Positions 32,209 through 42,920 of a stretch of 63,679 nucleotides of DNA are shown piece by piece. The translations under genes were made by a program, and so were the position numbers. The notes under the pieces were generated by a model. It worked only from the letters and a program-made list of their open reading frames with translations, did no database searches and had not been told where the DNA came from. The stretch comes from Actinobacteria bacterium 69-20. Its GTDB lineage: Bacteria; Actinomycetota; Actinomycetes; Mycobacteriales; Nakamurellaceae. The stretch is taken from positions 1 to 63,679 of the forward strand of contig MKSW01000023.1 of assembly GCA_001897425.1 (NCBI GenBank), in the 5' to 3' direction. Positions within the stretch are counted from its first letter, which is position 1. Each line of letters starts with the position of its first letter.

Positions 32209-33650
32209 TGTCTCCACCACCAGCGTCCGAGTATGACGAGGAAGACGATGTTCCGGGCGATGCCCCATCGCCTCGCCCTGGCCCGCCACCGCACCTGGCC
32301 GAACTCACGCTGACGACGCTCACCGCCGACCGGTTCGAGGAGTTCCACCGTGCCGCAGAGCGCGGCTTCCAGGAGGAGGCGCCGCCGGAATTTCTCGAGG
32401 CGGAGCGAGCGGCGACGGAGCCGGAGCGGTTCTTCGGCTTCACCGTCGACGGCCGGTGGGTCTCCACCTTCGGCTCGGTGCGACGGATGCTCACCGTGCC
32501 TGGGGGCGCGGCGGTGCCGATGTCCGGGGTGACGGCGGTGACGGTGCACAGCGCCTACCGGCGCCGGGGCCTGCTGCGCCGCGCCATGGCGCGCGAGTTC
32601 GAACTCGCACGGACCCGCGGCGAGACCATCGCGGCGCTGTACGCCTCGGAGTCCGGGATCTACGGCCGGTTCGGCTACGGGGTGGCCACCGCCAAGTACC
32701 TGCTCTCCGGCCGCACCGACGCGCTGGCGCTGCGCCCCGACGTCGCCGCGCGGCTGGACGCCGCCGGGGGCTCGGTCGACGAGGTGCCCGGAGGCGAGTT
32801 CGTCGGTCTCGTCGCGAACCTGCACGAAAGGCTGCGCGCCCGCCGGCCCGGCTCGCTGGACCGCCCGCGCGCCTGGTGGGCGGTGCGGCTCAGCGACCCG
32901 CCGGCCTGGCGGAACGGGGCCACCGCGCTGCGCTACGTCATCTGCTACGACGCGACCGGGCGCATCGACGGATTCGCGACCTACCGGGTGAAGGGCGGCG
33001 AAGACGACGCCGGGAACCCGGCCGGACAGGTGCTGATCGGCGAGGTCGAGGCGGTCTCGCCGACCGGGTACGCACGGCTATGGCGGTATCTGGCGGACCT
33101 CGATCTGGTCCGGACATTCAGGGCGCAGCGCGCGGCGTTGGACGAACCGCTGCTCTCGATGGTGGCCGATCCGCGGGCGATCGTGACGCGGCGGGAGGAC
33201 GGGCTGTATGTCCGTCTGCTGGACGTCGCGGCGGCCCTCGCGATTCGGCGCTACGCGGCGCCGATCGACATCGTGATCGAGGTGCGCGACGAGGTGCTGC
33301 CTGAGCAGGCGGGGCGCTATCGGGTACGGGCCGAGCCGGTCGCTCCGCACACCGGAGGGTCCGGCACCGGGAGTTTCGGCGCCGGGCGTTCCGGCGCCGC
33401 TGATGCCGAGAACGCCGATGCGCAGGGCGATCTTGTGACAAGCGGTCTCGCGGCGGACGTCGCGCGCGTCGACGCAGCGCCGAATCTGACGCTGTCCGTG
33501 CGGGAACTCGGTGCCGCCTACCTGGGCGGGACCTCGCTCGGTGCCCTGCATGCCGCCGGCCTGATCGACGAGCATTGTCCCGGGGCGGTGGCGCGGGCGT
33601 CCGCGGCGTTCGGATGGCCGATCGCACCGTTCTGTGCCGACATGTTCTGA
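32208..33650 (+). CDS. eis: Eis-like GNAT N-acetyltransferase
   Basis: A 480-residue protein of the Eis family: an N-terminal GNAT domain (GVTAVTVHSAYRRRGLLRRAMAREF, the acetyl-CoA binding loop), a second degenerate GNAT domain and a C-terminal SCP2-like domain. YASESGIYGRFGYGVAT is an Eis landmark. The chain ends in Phe (PFCADMF); in Eis the C-terminal carboxylate acts as the general base. A Gly/Ser/Ala-rich insert (GGSGTGSFGAGRSGAADA) lies in the C-terminal half. Eis enzymes acetylate aminoglycosides and protein lysines; the substrate here is unknown. It lies downstream of the MFS gene. Confidence 0.85.
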   Translation: MSPPPASEYDEEDDVPGDAPSPRPGPPPHLAELTLTTLTADRFEEFHRAAERGFQEEAPPEFLEAERAATEPERFFGFTVDGRWVSTFGSVRRMLTVPGGAAVPMSGVTAVTVHSAYRRRGLLRRAMAREFELARTRGETIAALYASESGIYGRFGYGVATAKYLLSGRTDALALRPDVAARLDAAGGSVDEVPGGEFVGLVANLHERLRARRPGSLDRPRAWWAVRLSDPPAWRNGATALRYVICYDATGRIDGFATYRVKGGEDDAGNPAGQVLIGEVEAVSPTGYARLWRYLADLDLVRTFRAQRAALDEPLLSMVADPRAIVTRREDGLYVRLLDVAAALAIRRYAAPIDIVIEVRDEVLPEQAGRYRVRAEPVAPHTGGSGTGSFGAGRSGAADAENADAQGDLVTSGLAADVARVDAAPNLTLSVRELGAAYLGGTSLGALHAAGLIDEHCPGAVARASAAFGWPIAPFCADMF

Positions 33651-33723
33651 CGGGGCGGCGTGCGCATGCGCGCGTGGTTGCGGGGGAGTGCGGGCTGGTA
33701 GCGTGAGCACGTCGTCGATCCCT

Positions 33724-34030
33724 TGCGGGAGAGGCTCCGGGGTGTTGCAGCGCTCACCGGCCGATGCCGGAGGGTGGGGTTGCGGCGCCTCGGGGACGCC
33801 GAAGGAGCAAGTGCCTCCCCGCCAAACTCTCAGGCCGAAAAACCGCGAGGGGAAGACACCTCTGGAAAGCGCCGTCGGGTAGGGCGCCGCTCCGTGGGCC
33901 GGGTGCCCGCGGGACGGGCCGGGCCCGCAGGCCGCCGACGGGGCAAGCGCGGGAACGGGTCATCGGGTGCTCACGGCATCGACGCCCGCAACCGCGCGAA
34001 GCTCTCAGGTACCCATGACAGAGGGGGAGG
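33724..34030 (+). ncRNA. Tandem glycine riboswitch
   Basis: Two glycine aptamers in series before gcvP. Aptamer 1 (about 33724-33870) has the hallmark GCGGGAGAG, GCCGAAGGAGCAAG and AACTCTCAGG elements. Aptamer 2 (about 33880-34030) has GCCGACGGGGCAAG, AGCTCTCAGGT and GACAGAGGGGGAG. Such switches turn on glycine cleavage when glycine is abundant. The region is 65-390 nt before the gcvP start. Confidence 0.92.
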
Positions 34031-34059
34031 GCGCACTGCCGCAACTACGGGGCGGTGCG
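34030..34059 (+). promoter_or_regulatory. Candidate expression platform of the glycine riboswitch
   Basis: GCGCACTGCC (34030-34039) pairs with GGCGGTGCGC (34050-34059), 10 bp with one wobble. It begins in the last bases of aptamer 2, so aptamer folding could compete with this terminator-like hairpin. Confidence 0.5.
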
Positions 34060-34074
34060 CGCGAACCTCGTCAT
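34059..34074 (+). repeat. Dispersed chromosomal motif, copy d
   Basis: CGCGAACCTCGTCATA, 15 of 16 matches to the consensus, 38 nt before gcvP and just after the riboswitch hairpin. Confidence 0.5.
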
Positions 34075-34112
34075 ACCTGTTTCTCGGCACGATCCGGCGG
34101 AGGCCCCCTTCC

Positions 34113-37109
34113 ATGACGACATCTCTCGAACAGACCACGGTGGGCGACAACGAGTTCGCCGCACGGCATATCGGCTCCGGCGCGGCCGACCAGGGCCGCA
34201 TCCTCGACGCGCTGGGGCTGCCCAGCCTGGACGCGCTCGCCGATGCCGCCGTGCCCCCCGCGATCCGCACCGCTCGGCCGCTGGAACTGTCCGGCCTCCC
34301 AGCGCCGCTGACGGAGACGCAGGCGCTGGAGCGGCTGCGTGAGCTCGCGGCGAAGAACGCGCCGATGGTGTCCATGATCGGCATGGGCTATCACGACACG
34401 ATCACCCCCGGCGTGATCAAGCGGAACATCCTGGAGAGCCCGGCGTGGTACACCGCCTACACGCCGTACCAGCCGGAGATCAGCCAGGGCCGGCTGGAGG
34501 CGCTGCTCAACTTCCAGACCGCCGTCGCGGACTTGACCGGCCTGGACATCGCGAACGCGTCCATGCTCGACGAGGCGACCGCGGCCGCCGAGGCGATGAC
34601 ATTGGCGCGCAGGGCTTCTCGCTCCAAGTCGAACCGGTTCGTGGTCGACGCCGACACGCTGCCGCAGACCCTCGCGGTGATCGAGACCCGGGCCGATGCG
34701 CTCGGCATCGACGTCGTGGTCTGCGACCTGTCCGGTCGGCGCGACGCGGACGGCAGCGAGGCTCCATCGAATGACGGGTCGAGTCACCGGCCGAACTCCG
34801 GCGTGCTGCCCACCGACGACTTCTTCGGGCTGCTGGTGAGCTACCCCGCAGCCTCCGGCGCGGTGCGCGACTACTCCGCCCTGGTCGACGCCGCACACCA
34901 GCGCGAGGCCAAAGTCGTTGCCGCGACAGATCTGCTGGCGCTCACGCTGATCCGCCCGCCGGGGGAGTTCGGTGTGGACATCGCGGTCGGCTCCACGCAG
35001 CGCTTCGGCGTGCCGATGGGCTACGGCGGCCCGCACGCCGGCTTCATGGCCGTGCACGCCGGGCTGCAGCGTCAGCTGCCCGGCCGGCTGGTCGGCGTCT
35101 CGCACGACTCGGCCGGCCGCCCGGCCTACCGGCTCGCCCTGCAGACCCGCGAACAACACATCCGCCGGGAGAAGGCCACGTCGAACATCTGCACCGCGCA
35201 GGTGCTGCTGGCGGTGATGGCGTCGATGTACGCCGTCTACCACGGGCCGGCGGGGCTCAGGGCGATCGCGGAGCGGGTGCACGGACATGCCGTCGACCTC
35301 GCCGCGGGGTTGCGCGCCGCGGGCGTCACGGTGGTGCACGACACCTTCTTCGACACGGTGCGCGCGCACGTGCCCGGCCGGGCCGCCGCCGTGGTCGCCG
35401 CCGCACGGGAGCTCGGCATCAACATCTGGCGCGACGGAGATGACGGCGTTCAGGTATCCGTCTCCGAGACCACGACGGCGCAGCAGGTGGCCGATGTCGT
35501 CGCTGCCTTCGGTGGGAGTGCCGGGGCGCCGGGCTCCTTTGGGGGTGATCCCCGCGCGGCCGATTCCGTCGCGAAGGCGTCCTTCGACGGCCAGGAGCGG
35601 ACGTCGTCATACCTGACGCACCCCGTCTTCAACACGCACCACAGCGAGACCGCGATGCTGCGGTACATCCGGCGGCTGTCGGATATGGACCTGGCGCTGG
35701 ACCGGTCGATGATCCCGCTCGGGTCGTGCACGATGAAGCTCAATGCGACGGCCGAGATGGAAGCCGTGACCTGGCCGGAGTTCGCGTCCCTGCACCCGTT
35801 CGCTCCCCGCGAGGACGCCGCCGGGATCATCGAACTGATCGACGAGCTGGAGCGGTGGCTCGCCGAGATCACCGGCTACGCCAAGGTTTCCGTGCAGCCG
35901 AACGCCGGGTCGCAGGGGGAGTTCGCTGGGCTGCTGGCGATCCGGGCGTACCACCGCAGCCGCGGCGAGGCACATCGCGACGTGTGCCTGATCCCCGCGT
36001 CGGCGCACGGCACGAACGCGGCCTCGGCCGTCATGGCCGGGATGAAGGTGGTCGTCGTGGGAACGGTCGCGGACGGGCCACGCGCAGGCAACATCGACAT
36101 GGACGATCTGCGGGCCAAGGTCGCGGCGCACTCCGACAGCCTCGCGGCGATCATGGTCACCTACCCGTCCACGCACGGGGTGTACGAGGAGACCATCACC
36201 GAGCTCGCGCAGCTGGTGCACGCGGCGGGCGGGCAGGTGTACGTCGACGGGGCGAACCTGAACGCCCTAGTGGGGCTCGCGCGGCCCGGGGAGTTCGGCG
36301 GCGACGTCTCACATCTCAACTTGCACAAGACGTTCTGCATCCCGCACGGCGGCGGCGGACCGGGGGTGGGCCCGATCGCGGTCCGGGAGCACCTGGCTCC
36401 GTTCCTACCCGGGCATCCGCTGGCCGATCTGGGGCGACTACCCGTGGCGGACGGCGGGGTCGGGGCGGTCGCGGCGGCACCGTACGGGTCCGCGTCGATC
36501 CTGCCGATCTCCTGGGCGTACATCGCGATGATGGGCGCCTCCGGGCTGCGGGAGGCGACGCTTACCGCGGTGGCTGCCGCGAACTATGTCGCCCGGCGGC
36601 TCGACGCGTTCTACCCGGTGCTGTATACCGGGGCCGGCGGCTTGGTCGCGCACGAGTGCATCCTCGATCTGCGCGGGATCACGCACGATACCGGCGTGAC
36701 CGTCGATGACGTGGCAAAACGCTTGGCGGACTACGGGTTCCACGCGCCGACCATGTCTTTCCCGGTGGCGGGCACGCTGATGGTGGAGCCGACCGAGAGC
36801 GAGGACCTGGCGGAGCTGGACCGGTTCTGCGACGCGATGATCGCGATCCGCGGCGAGATCGATCGGGTGGCGGCGGGCGAGTGGCCCGCGGACGATAATC
36901 CGCTGGTGAACTCGCCGCACACCGCGGCTTCACTGGCTGGCGAATGGTCGCACCCGTATTCGCGGGGCGAGGCGGTGTTCCCGGAGTTCCCGGGCGGGCG
37001 GGTCGATCCGGCGCACAAGTACTTCCCGCCGGTGGGACGCATCGACGGGGCGTGGGGGGACCGGAACCTCACGTGCGCCTGCCCGCCGATCGAGGCGTTC
37101 GCCGGCTGA
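34113..37109 (+). CDS. gcvP: Glycine dehydrogenase (decarboxylating), P protein
   Basis: A 998-residue homodimeric-type P protein that decarboxylates glycine using pyridoxal phosphate and passes the methylamine to GcvH. The N-terminal half begins FAARHIGSG and has [18 protein letters not shown]; the C-terminal half has [19 protein letters not shown] and HGTNAASA. The cofactor Lys is in [18 protein letters not shown] near 739. Full length for the family, with a small Ser/Asp-rich insert near residue 210-230. ATG 34113 is the first start after the riboswitch; the open frame extending back to 33723 runs through the riboswitch and is rejected. It ends in M. tuberculosis-like order with gcvH-garA-ftsR upstream. 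Confidence 0.95.
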   Translation: MTTSLEQTTVGDNEFAARHIGSGAADQGRILDALGLPSLDALADAAVPPAIRTARPLELSGLPAPLTETQALERLRELAAKNAPMVSMIGMGYHDTITPGVIKRNILESPAWYTAYTPYQPEISQGRLEALLNFQTAVADLTGLDIANASMLDEATAAAEAMTLARRASRSKSNRFVVDADTLPQTLAVIETRADALGIDVVVCDLSGRRDADGSEAPSNDGSSHRPNSGVLPTDDFFGLLVSYPAASGAVRDYSALVDAAHQREAKVVAATDLLALTLIRPPGEFGVDIAVGSTQRFGVPMGYGGPHAGFMAVHAGLQRQLPGRLVGVSHDSAGRPAYRLALQTREQHIRREKATSNICTAQVLLAVMASMYAVYHGPAGLRAIAERVHGHAVDLAAGLRAAGVTVVHDTFFDTVRAHVPGRAAAVVAAARELGINIWRDGDDGVQVSVSETTTAQQVADVVAAFGGSAGAPGSFGGDPRAADSVAKASFDGQERTSSYLTHPVFNTHHSETAMLRYIRRLSDMDLALDRSMIPLGSCTMKLNATAEMEAVTWPEFASLHPFAPREDAAGIIELIDELERWLAEITGYAKVSVQPNAGSQGEFAGLLAIRAYHRSRGEAHRDVCLIPASAHGTNAASAVMAGMKVVVVGTVADGPRAGNIDMDDLRAKVAAHSDSLAAIMVTYPSTHGVYEETITELAQLVHAAGGQVYVDGANLNALVGLARPGEFGGDVSHLNLHKTFCIPHGGGGPGVGPIAVREHLAPFLPGHPLADLGRLPVADGGVGAVAAAPYGSASILPISWAYIAMMGASGLREATLTAVAAANYVARRLDAFYPVLYTGAGGLVAHECILDLRGITHDTGVTVDDVAKRLADYGFHAPTMSFPVAGTLMVEPTESEDLAELDRFCDAMIAIRGEIDRVAAGEWPADDNPLVNSPHTAASLAGEWSHPYSRGEAVFPEFPGGRVDPAHKYFPPVGRIDGAWGDRNLTCACPPIEAFAG

Positions 37110-37228
37110 CCGGCTTCTGCCGCGACGGCGTGGGCGGGGTGGGGGCGCACGGAAGGCGCCCCGGCCCGGAACGGCGTCATAAGCGTCATAGGCGGTGACG
37201 GCGACTTAAGGACCTGCGCAGCCGAGAT

Positions 37229-39136
37229 TTACGCACCCAAGGTGAGCAGATCGGTGATCTTCTGCGCCAGGTTCGCCATGTCCGGCGCGGGAATGTACTC
37301 GCCGCCACCCGCGGCCGCGATATCCGTGTAGGCGGCGACCGGGACCGCCGTCCCCAGGCCGATCACGTCCAGGCGGACCTTGCTCTTGACCGCGCCGACC
37401 GAGTCGAGCACCATCCGGCGGAGGGTTCCCGGGGTCTGGTCCGCGCCGCTGGTGATCAGGATCACGCGGTTCTGTCGACCGGTGATTCCGGCCTTGGCGG
37501 TCTTCGGTAGGGCCTCCATCAGCGCCCCGTACGCCCAGCGATCGCCGTCCGGTTTCAGGCTTGCGATGGCGTCGGTAAGTGCCTTCGATCGCAGCTCTGT
37601 GACCGGCGTGGTCGAACCAGGAATGGTCGTGGTGATCTTCTCGTTGATCGGCCCGGTCGGGACGATGTCGGGGAACCCGCTCGGTGGATACACAGAGCCG
37701 TCGGAATAGAGCCAGAGGCCTATCCGGTTGGTGATCGGCCCGTCGACGATCTTCGGCAGCGCCTTCTTCACCCATTCCATCAGCGTCGATCCGCCGTCGG
37801 TCGCGCTCATTCCGGACGAGGTGTCGACGATCAGGGTGAGGACCGGCCCGGTATCCGACGGACTCGGCGTGCTGGGCGTGGTCGTGGTGACGGGTGCCGT
37901 CGTGGTCGTCGTCGGGGCGGTAGTGCTCGGCGTCGTGGGCGGTGTCGTGGTGGTCGACGTGGCCGGGGGAGTCTTGCTCGTCGTGACAGGGGGCGCGATC
38001 TCGCCGAGGGCCACGGCGAGCGCCTGGTCGATCGTCGGCCCGCCCGCCGGGACCATGGTGACCGGCGCCTGGATATTGACGGCGGCGAGCGGATGATCCG
38101 GATGGGCGGACACCGTGCGCCAGCCGCGGTTCGCGAGGATCTGCTGGCCCGGCACGCTGGAGAGGAACGCCTGGAAGTCACTGCCGGCTGCCGTGACGGT
38201 TCGGTCCGTCCATGACGCCGAGATCGGTGCGGCGATGAGTGCGTCTCCCACGGTCGAGCCGGCCGGATGAACGGCGGTCAAGGTATGGCCGTTCGCGTCG
38301 CTGTCGAAGTGGGCCAGATCGGCCTCGACCACGGGAACGGCCGTGACGACATTCCCGGCATCGGCATTCGCACCGGATGGTGCGGCGAGCTCGGTCAGTG
38401 CCTCGGTGGTCGTTGTGGCTTTCCCCCCATGGCCCTGGGCGATGGCTTTGAGGACGCTGGCACGCGCGGCGATGGTCGCGGCATCGGCGGGCTTGGTGGA
38501 ATCCGTGCCGGCGAGGACGGATTGCAGCGCGTAGCTACTCGCCGGCGACGTAGTGACGGGAGGCAGTGCCAGGATCAGATGCCGACCGGAGGGAAGCGCG
38601 GTGGTTCCGGTGGGTCCGGACGCCGTAGCGAGTTCCGGCCATGCCAGCGATGTCATCGCCGCAGCGTCCGAATCGCGCATGGCCAGGACGACGGGCGACC
38701 ACGCGAGCGGATCGGTGGAGTGCCCGGCCGCAAGATCGGGGCGGACCGCATCGAGAGCCGCCAGCGATGCGACACTGTCCGGCACCCACAATCCCGGCGG
38801 AGGCTCGGCTTTCGTCGGCCAACCATGGGTGAGCCGGGCGAGTGCCGTGTCGTCGGCGAGCGCCGTGACCCGAGCCGTCACGCATGCGGAACGGACGACC
38901 GGTTTCGTCGCGTTGTACGCGGTGGCCGCTTGGGTGAGCGCCGGCGCCGAGGACGGGCCTGCCACCACGGACAGCGACACATCGGTATGGCACACACCCT
39001 GATCGGCGGAATCGGCGCGATGCATGACCACGATGTAGCCGACGACCGCGATCACCACGACGAGTAGAGCGACCCCCGCGCCGATCAACCATCCAGCGAG
39101 ACCTCGGCCTCGCTTGTCGTCCGCGTGGCGGCCCAT
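37229..39136 (-). CDS. Membrane-anchored substrate-binding-like and VWA-domain protein
   Basis: A 635-residue exported protein with an N-terminal membrane helix (AGWLIGAGVALLVVVIAVVGYIVVM near 14-38). Residues about 50-360 resemble the type 2 periplasmic-binding fold (PGLWVPDSVASLAALD, SPVVLAMRD, ILALPPVTTS). A Thr/Pro-rich linker of about 50 residues follows, then a von Willebrand A domain with a MIDAS-like DTSSGMS near 425. ATG 39136 has GGAGCGGAGGG before it; the ORF upstream of it is not used. Such proteins are known only as a family in actinobacteria. It is convergent to gcvP and divergent from pspA. Confidence 0.75.
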   Translation of the reverse strand: MGRHADDKRGRGLAGWLIGAGVALLVVVIAVVGYIVVMHRADSADQGVCHTDVSLSVVAGPSSAPALTQAATAYNATKPVVRSACVTARVTALADDTALARLTHGWPTKAEPPPGLWVPDSVASLAALDAVRPDLAAGHSTDPLAWSPVVLAMRDSDAAAMTSLAWPELATASGPTGTTALPSGRHLILALPPVTTSPASSYALQSVLAGTDSTKPADAATIAARASVLKAIAQGHGGKATTTTEALTELAAPSGANADAGNVVTAVPVVEADLAHFDSDANGHTLTAVHPAGSTVGDALIAAPISASWTDRTVTAAGSDFQAFLSSVPGQQILANRGWRTVSAHPDHPLAAVNIQAPVTMVPAGGPTIDQALAVALGEIAPPVTTSKTPPATSTTTTPPTTPSTTAPTTTTTAPVTTTTPSTPSPSDTGPVLTLIVDTSSGMSATDGGSTLMEWVKKALPKIVDGPITNRIGLWLYSDGSVYPPSGFPDIVPTGPINEKITTTIPGSTTPVTELRSKALTDAIASLKPDGDRWAYGALMEALPKTAKAGITGRQNRVILITSGADQTPGTLRRMVLDSVGAVKSKVRLDVIGLGTAVPVAAYTDIAAAGGGEYIPAPDMANLAQKITDLLTLGA

Positions 39137-39391
39137 CGACCCTCCGCTCCGTGCCCGTGCCAGGCAGCGACCCACACTGTAACCGGCCGAGGTGAAAGGG
39201 GCGGCGACCGGCGGTAGGGGTTACTCCAGGGGCGTAACGACTGCGGCATTCGAGGACACGGGCAGCGGCGGGTCGACTACCGTATGCGGTGACGGGTGTG
39301 CTGATCGTGCGGCAGCCGCCCCCGTCACCTGCACCGACTCGAGCACCGTGATCCGACACCGGCGGGACCAACCTGGAAGGACCATCGCGAC

Positions 39392-40249
39392 ATGGCAAAC
39401 CCCTTTGTCAAGGCCTGGAAGTACCTGATGGCGCTGTTCTCGTCGAAGGTCGACGAGTATGCCGACCCGAAGGTGCAGATCCAGCAGGCGATCGAGGATG
39501 CACAACGCCAGCACGCCGCGTTGTCGCAGCAGGCGGCCGCCGTCATCGGCAACCAGCGGCAGCTGGAGATGAAGCTGAACCGGCAGATGGGCGAGGTCGA
39601 GCGCCTGCAGTCGTCGGCCAAGCAGGCGTTGGTCCTGGCGGATCAGGCGACGAAGCAGGGCGATGCGGACAAGGCCGCGAAATACGAGCAGACCGCGCAG
39701 CTCTTCGCCACCCAGCTGGTGTCGGCGGAACAGCAGATGGAAGACCTGAAGTCCATGCACGACCAGGCACTGCAGGCTGCCGAACAGGCGAAGAAGGCGG
39801 TGGAGCAGAACGCCGTCGTGCTGCAACAGAAGCTCGCAGAACGCACGAAGCTTTTGTCGCAACTGGACCAGGCGAAGATGCAGGAGCAGATCTCCGCGTC
39901 GCTCAGTTCCATGTCACAGTTGAATGCGCCCGGGACGACGCCCAGCCTGGAAGAGGTTCGGGAGAAGATCGAGAAGCGGTACGCGAACGCCTTGGGCGCC
40001 ACGGAATTGAGCAAGAACTCCGTCGAGGGCCGGATGCTGGAGGTCGAGATGTCGACCATCGACATGGCCGGCGCGGCGCGGTTGGACCAGCTTCGCGCGC
40101 AGATGCATCCGGAGCTCGCGGGATCGTCGACGCCGGAGATCCAGAACGCACCGGCGTCTGTGTCCGGAGATGCCGTGGTCGGGGAGGCCGCGGCCGGAGA
40201 CGCGGCGACCGCTGAGCCGGCGGCGGCCCAGCCCGAACAACAAAGCTGA
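39392..40249 (+). CDS. pspA: Phage shock protein A homologue
   Basis: A 285-residue PspA/IM30 protein, a membrane-binding scaffold that limits envelope damage. It has an N-terminal amphipathic start ([38 protein letters not shown]) and a long coiled coil over residues 25-190. The final 50 residues are Ala/Glu-rich. It corresponds to M. tuberculosis Rv2744c and is directly followed by a pspM-like gene, which fits the PspA-PspM pair. Confidence 0.92.
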   Translation: MANPFVKAWKYLMALFSSKVDEYADPKVQIQQAIEDAQRQHAALSQQAAAVIGNQRQLEMKLNRQMGEVERLQSSAKQALVLADQATKQGDADKAAKYEQTAQLFATQLVSAEQQMEDLKSMHDQALQAAEQAKKAVEQNAVVLQQKLAERTKLLSQLDQAKMQEQISASLSSMSQLNAPGTTPSLEEVREKIEKRYANALGATELSKNSVEGRMLEVEMSTIDMAGAARLDQLRAQMHPELAGSSTPEIQNAPASVSGDAVVGEAAAGDAATAEPAAAQPEQQS

Positions 40250-40253
40250 GCCG

Positions 40254-41102
40254 ATGGGCGGCGCGGCGCAGCCCGGCGGCCCGAGGACTCATGCCGAGGT
40301 CCTGCGGGCCGCGGCGGTGCGCAGTCTGGATGTGGTGACGGCGGTCAAGGACACGGCCGCCGAAGCGCTACGGACGCGTCGGGATCCGGCGCTTGTCGCC
40401 GAGCGGCGCCGGGTGGCGGCGCGTCGGCGATTCGCCGCATGGTCGCTGATCGGCATCATCCTGACGGCGGTGTGCGTGGCGGGCCTGATGGACGTGACTC
40501 GCGGCGCGGCAGGCGTGGCGGAGATCGGCGGGCTCGTCCTGGCTGCGGGATTGTGGGTGTACTCCGTCGTCGGCATCGCCACGGCCGCGCGCGATCTGCG
40601 CGCTCGCACGATCGTCGTCCGCGATCTCCCGCCGCCGCAGCCGGCCCGGCGCGCGGTAGTCGGGTCTATCCGGCCGGTCATGGCCAGGCTGGACGCATAC
40701 TCGGACGCGCTGCGCAGTGGCATCGGAACGGTCGGACTCGGTCCGGATGCGAGCGACTACGCCGCGCTGCGGGCGATCCGCGACGAAACCCTGGCGGCCG
40801 CTGATGCGGCGGAGATCCGGTTACGCCGGCAGGCGTCCGAGCTCAGCGCCATGGTGCGCGCGGCCGAGCCGTCGGCCGACGCCCATCTGGTATCGGCCTG
40901 TGCGACGTTGCGACGCGAGATCGATGCCGGTGTCGACGAATACGGGCGGCTCGTGGTCGCCGCATCGAGTGCGACCGCGGCATCACGACAGGTCGCGATG
41001 GCCGCCGGTGCGGGCGACGAGGTTCAACGTGCGACGGAACGGCTCGCCGCGCTGGCCGCCGGGATGCGCGAATTGCTCAAGGCGGATTCCGCGACCGGCT
41101 GA
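40254..41102 (+). CDS. pspM: PspM-like envelope stress membrane protein
   Basis: A 282-residue protein with two membrane helices (FAAWSLIGIILTAVCVAGLMDV near 61-82; GGLVLAAGLWVYSVVGIATAAR near 90-111) and a C-terminal helical part. It occupies the place of Rv2743c (PspM), the membrane partner of PspA in mycobacteria. It starts 4 bp after pspA, so the two form one operon. The N-terminal HAEVLRAAAVRSLDVVTAVKDTAAEALRTRRDP is also seen in the family. Sequence similarity is moderate, so the name rests partly on position. Confidence 0.72.
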   Translation: MGGAAQPGGPRTHAEVLRAAAVRSLDVVTAVKDTAAEALRTRRDPALVAERRRVAARRRFAAWSLIGIILTAVCVAGLMDVTRGAAGVAEIGGLVLAAGLWVYSVVGIATAARDLRARTIVVRDLPPPQPARRAVVGSIRPVMARLDAYSDALRSGIGTVGLGPDASDYAALRAIRDETLAAADAAEIRLRRQASELSAMVRAAEPSADAHLVSACATLRREIDAGVDEYGRLVVAASSATAASRQVAMAAGAGDEVQRATERLAALAAGMRELLKADSATG

Positions 41103-41137
41103 GATCACGGCCGGATTACCGCCGCATCACCGTCGAA

Positions 41138-41248
41138 TCACCGTCGCCGGCGCCATTGCCAGATCAGCACCACGAGTGCCGACACCAGGCCGGCGGCTAT
41201 GACGAACTGGCCGAGCGGGCTCGACAGTCCGGTCGGGTCGGAGGTCAC
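41138..41248 (-). CDS. Possible 36-residue membrane peptide
   Basis: A short frame from GTG 41248 reads PLGQFVIAAGLVSALVVLIW, one clear membrane helix, and ends WQWRRRR. No ribosome site is seen. Small single-helix proteins occur near the recA/DUF3046 region in relatives, but the call is weak. Confidence 0.3.
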   Translation of the reverse strand: MTSDPTGLSSPLGQFVIAAGLVSALVVLIWQWRRRR

Positions 41249-41312
41249 GCTGACAGTCTGCCGCGTCTTGTGGCATGTCTCGTGCTGCGTCTCTCGCTGT
41301 GCGATGCGCCGG

Positions 41313-41326
41313 TAGCATCGGACGGG
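41313..41326 (+). promoter_or_regulatory. Leaderless promoter of the DUF3046 gene
   Basis: The TAGCAT box (41313-41318) is followed by 7 nt and then GTG 41326. Confidence 0.5.
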
Positions 41327-41550
41327 TGCGATTGACGGAGTTCCGGCAGCTGATGCAGGTGCATTTCGGCCCGCTTCGCGCACCGTCTGTCGCACATGAC
41401 CACGTGTTCTCGGCGCTCGGCGGCCGAAGCGTGGACGAGGCACTCGGGGCCGGTGTCGACCCGAAACGGGTGTGGGCCGAAGTGTGCGCGGCATTCGACG
41501 TCCCGGAGACCCTGCGGTACGGGCTCCCGGACGAGCCGCGCGACGCCTGA
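41326..41550 (+). CDS. DUF3046 protein (Rv2738c-like)
   Basis: A 74-residue protein matching DUF3046: RLTEFRQLMQVHFGPLRAPSVAHDHVFSALGGRSVDEALGAGVDPKRVWAEVCAAFDVP. In M. tuberculosis the same protein is encoded beside recA. The real start is GTG 41326, because the longer frame (ATG 41275) runs through the promoter box. Function unknown; placement just before recA is conserved. The recA promoter follows. Confidence 0.85.
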   Translation: MRLTEFRQLMQVHFGPLRAPSVAHDHVFSALGGRSVDEALGAGVDPKRVWAEVCAAFDVPETLRYGLPDEPRDA

Positions 41551-41598
41551 GCCAGCCGCGGCGGCATATGACGACACGCCCGCGCGGCGTCAATCCTC

Positions 41599-41615
41599 TC
41601 GAACGGATGTACGCT
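41599..41615 (+). promoter_or_regulatory. SOS box and promoter of recA
   Basis: TCGAACGGATGTACGC (41599-41614) matches 10 of 12 conserved bases of the actinobacterial LexA box TCGAAC-N4-GTTCGA and overlaps the TACGCT box (41610-41615). LexA bound here would block RNA polymerase. The leader to recA is about 220 nt. Confidence 0.7.
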
Positions 41616-41845
41616 TAGAGTTGTCCACAGCGACGATGTTGTCCACATTTCGGCTCGTGTCGGGGCGGGATGTCGGTGCCCGGGGTTACCGTCGGCATCG
41701 GCTCGGCCAGCGGTATTCGCCGCTGAGGGCAGCACATCGACTGTGACGTACAGCAAGACGTACATCACGCAGACATCGACAGATAACACGCAACGGACAT
41801 CGATGACGGACGTCAGCGACGAACAGGAAGACAGGGTGGAACCGC

Positions 41846-42895
41846 ATGGCCGCTGAAGATCGCGAGAAGGCGCTCGGTATCGCTCTCGCGCAGATCGAGA
41901 AGCAGTTCGGCAAGGGGTCGGTGATGCGACTCGGTGACGAGGGACGCGCTCCGGTCGCGGTCATCCCGACGGGATCGATCGCACTCGATGTGGCGCTCGG
42001 CATCGGGGGTCTCCCGCGTGGCCGCGTCATCGAGATCTACGGCCCCGAATCGTCGGGGAAGACGACCGTCACGCTGCACGCGGTCGCGAACGTCCAGGCC
42101 GCCGGAGGCATCGCGGCCTTCATCGACGCGGAGCACGCCCTCGACCCCGAGTACGCGAAGGCTCTCGGCGTCGACACCGACGCGTTGCTCGTCTCCCAGC
42201 CGGATACCGGTGAACAGGCGCTGGAGATCGCCGACATGTTGATCCGTTCGGGCGCCATCGACCTCGTCGTGATCGACTCCGTCGCCGCGCTGGTCCCGCG
42301 TGCGGAGATCGAGGGCGAGATGGGGGACAGCCACGTCGGCCTGCAGGCCCGGTTGATGTCCCAGGCGTTGCGGAAGATCACCGGTGCGCTGTCCACCACG
42401 AACACCACGATGATCTTCATCAACCAGCTGCGGGAGAAGATCGGCGTGTTCTTCGGCTCCCCGGAGACGACCACCGGTGGAAAGGCCCTCAAGTTCTACG
42501 CTTCCGTGCGGCTCGACATCCGGCGCATCGAGTCGCTCAAGGAGGGCAGCGACGTGATCGGCAACCGGACCCGTGTGAAGGTCGTGAAGAACAAGGTCGC
42601 GCCGCCGTTCAAGCAGGCTGAGTTCGACATCCTCTACGGCCACGGCATCTCTCGTGAAGGCTCCCTGATCGACGTCGGTGTCGAGCAGGGGATCGTGCGG
42701 AAGTCCGGCGCCTGGTACACGTATGAGGGCGAGCAACTCGGCCAGGGCAAGGAGAACGCGCGGACGTTCCTGAAGGAAAATCCCGACGTGGCCGATGAGA
42801 TCGACCGCCGGATCAAGGAGAAGCTCGGGATCGGCGTGAGCGTCGACGGCGGCGTTGACGCAGACGAGATCGCGCCGGCGCCCGTGGATTTCTGA
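41846..42895 (+). CDS. recA: Recombinase A
   Basis: A 349-residue RecA without an intein (M. tuberculosis RecA has one). Walker A GPESSGKT near 66-73, Walker [22 protein letters not shown] and the [24 protein letters not shown]-binding region are all present. It drives homologous recombination and LexA self-cleavage. A LexA box lies upstream. recX follows after 25 bp. Confidence 0.98.
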   Translation: MAAEDREKALGIALAQIEKQFGKGSVMRLGDEGRAPVAVIPTGSIALDVALGIGGLPRGRVIEIYGPESSGKTTVTLHAVANVQAAGGIAAFIDAEHALDPEYAKALGVDTDALLVSQPDTGEQALEIADMLIRSGAIDLVVIDSVAALVPRAEIEGEMGDSHVGLQARLMSQALRKITGALSTTNTTMIFINQLREKIGVFFGSPETTTGGKALKFYASVRLDIRRIESLKEGSDVIGNRTRVKVVKNKVAPPFKQAEFDILYGHGISREGSLIDVGVEQGIVRKSGAWYTYEGEQLGQGKENARTFLKENPDVADEIDRRIKEKLGIGVSVDGGVDADEIAPAPVDF

Positions 42896-42920
42896 CGCGA
42901 CTGCGGACGGGTGATGCTCG

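Noticed and set aside
32228-32246. GAGTATGACGAGGAAGACG as another copy of the chromosomal motif
   Set aside because: It encodes the acidic N-terminus of the Eis-like protein and matches only part of the motif.
33723-34112. Upstream extension of the gcvP reading frame
   Set aside because: The open frame covers both glycine aptamers, whose RNA hallmarks are clear; translation there is unlikely.
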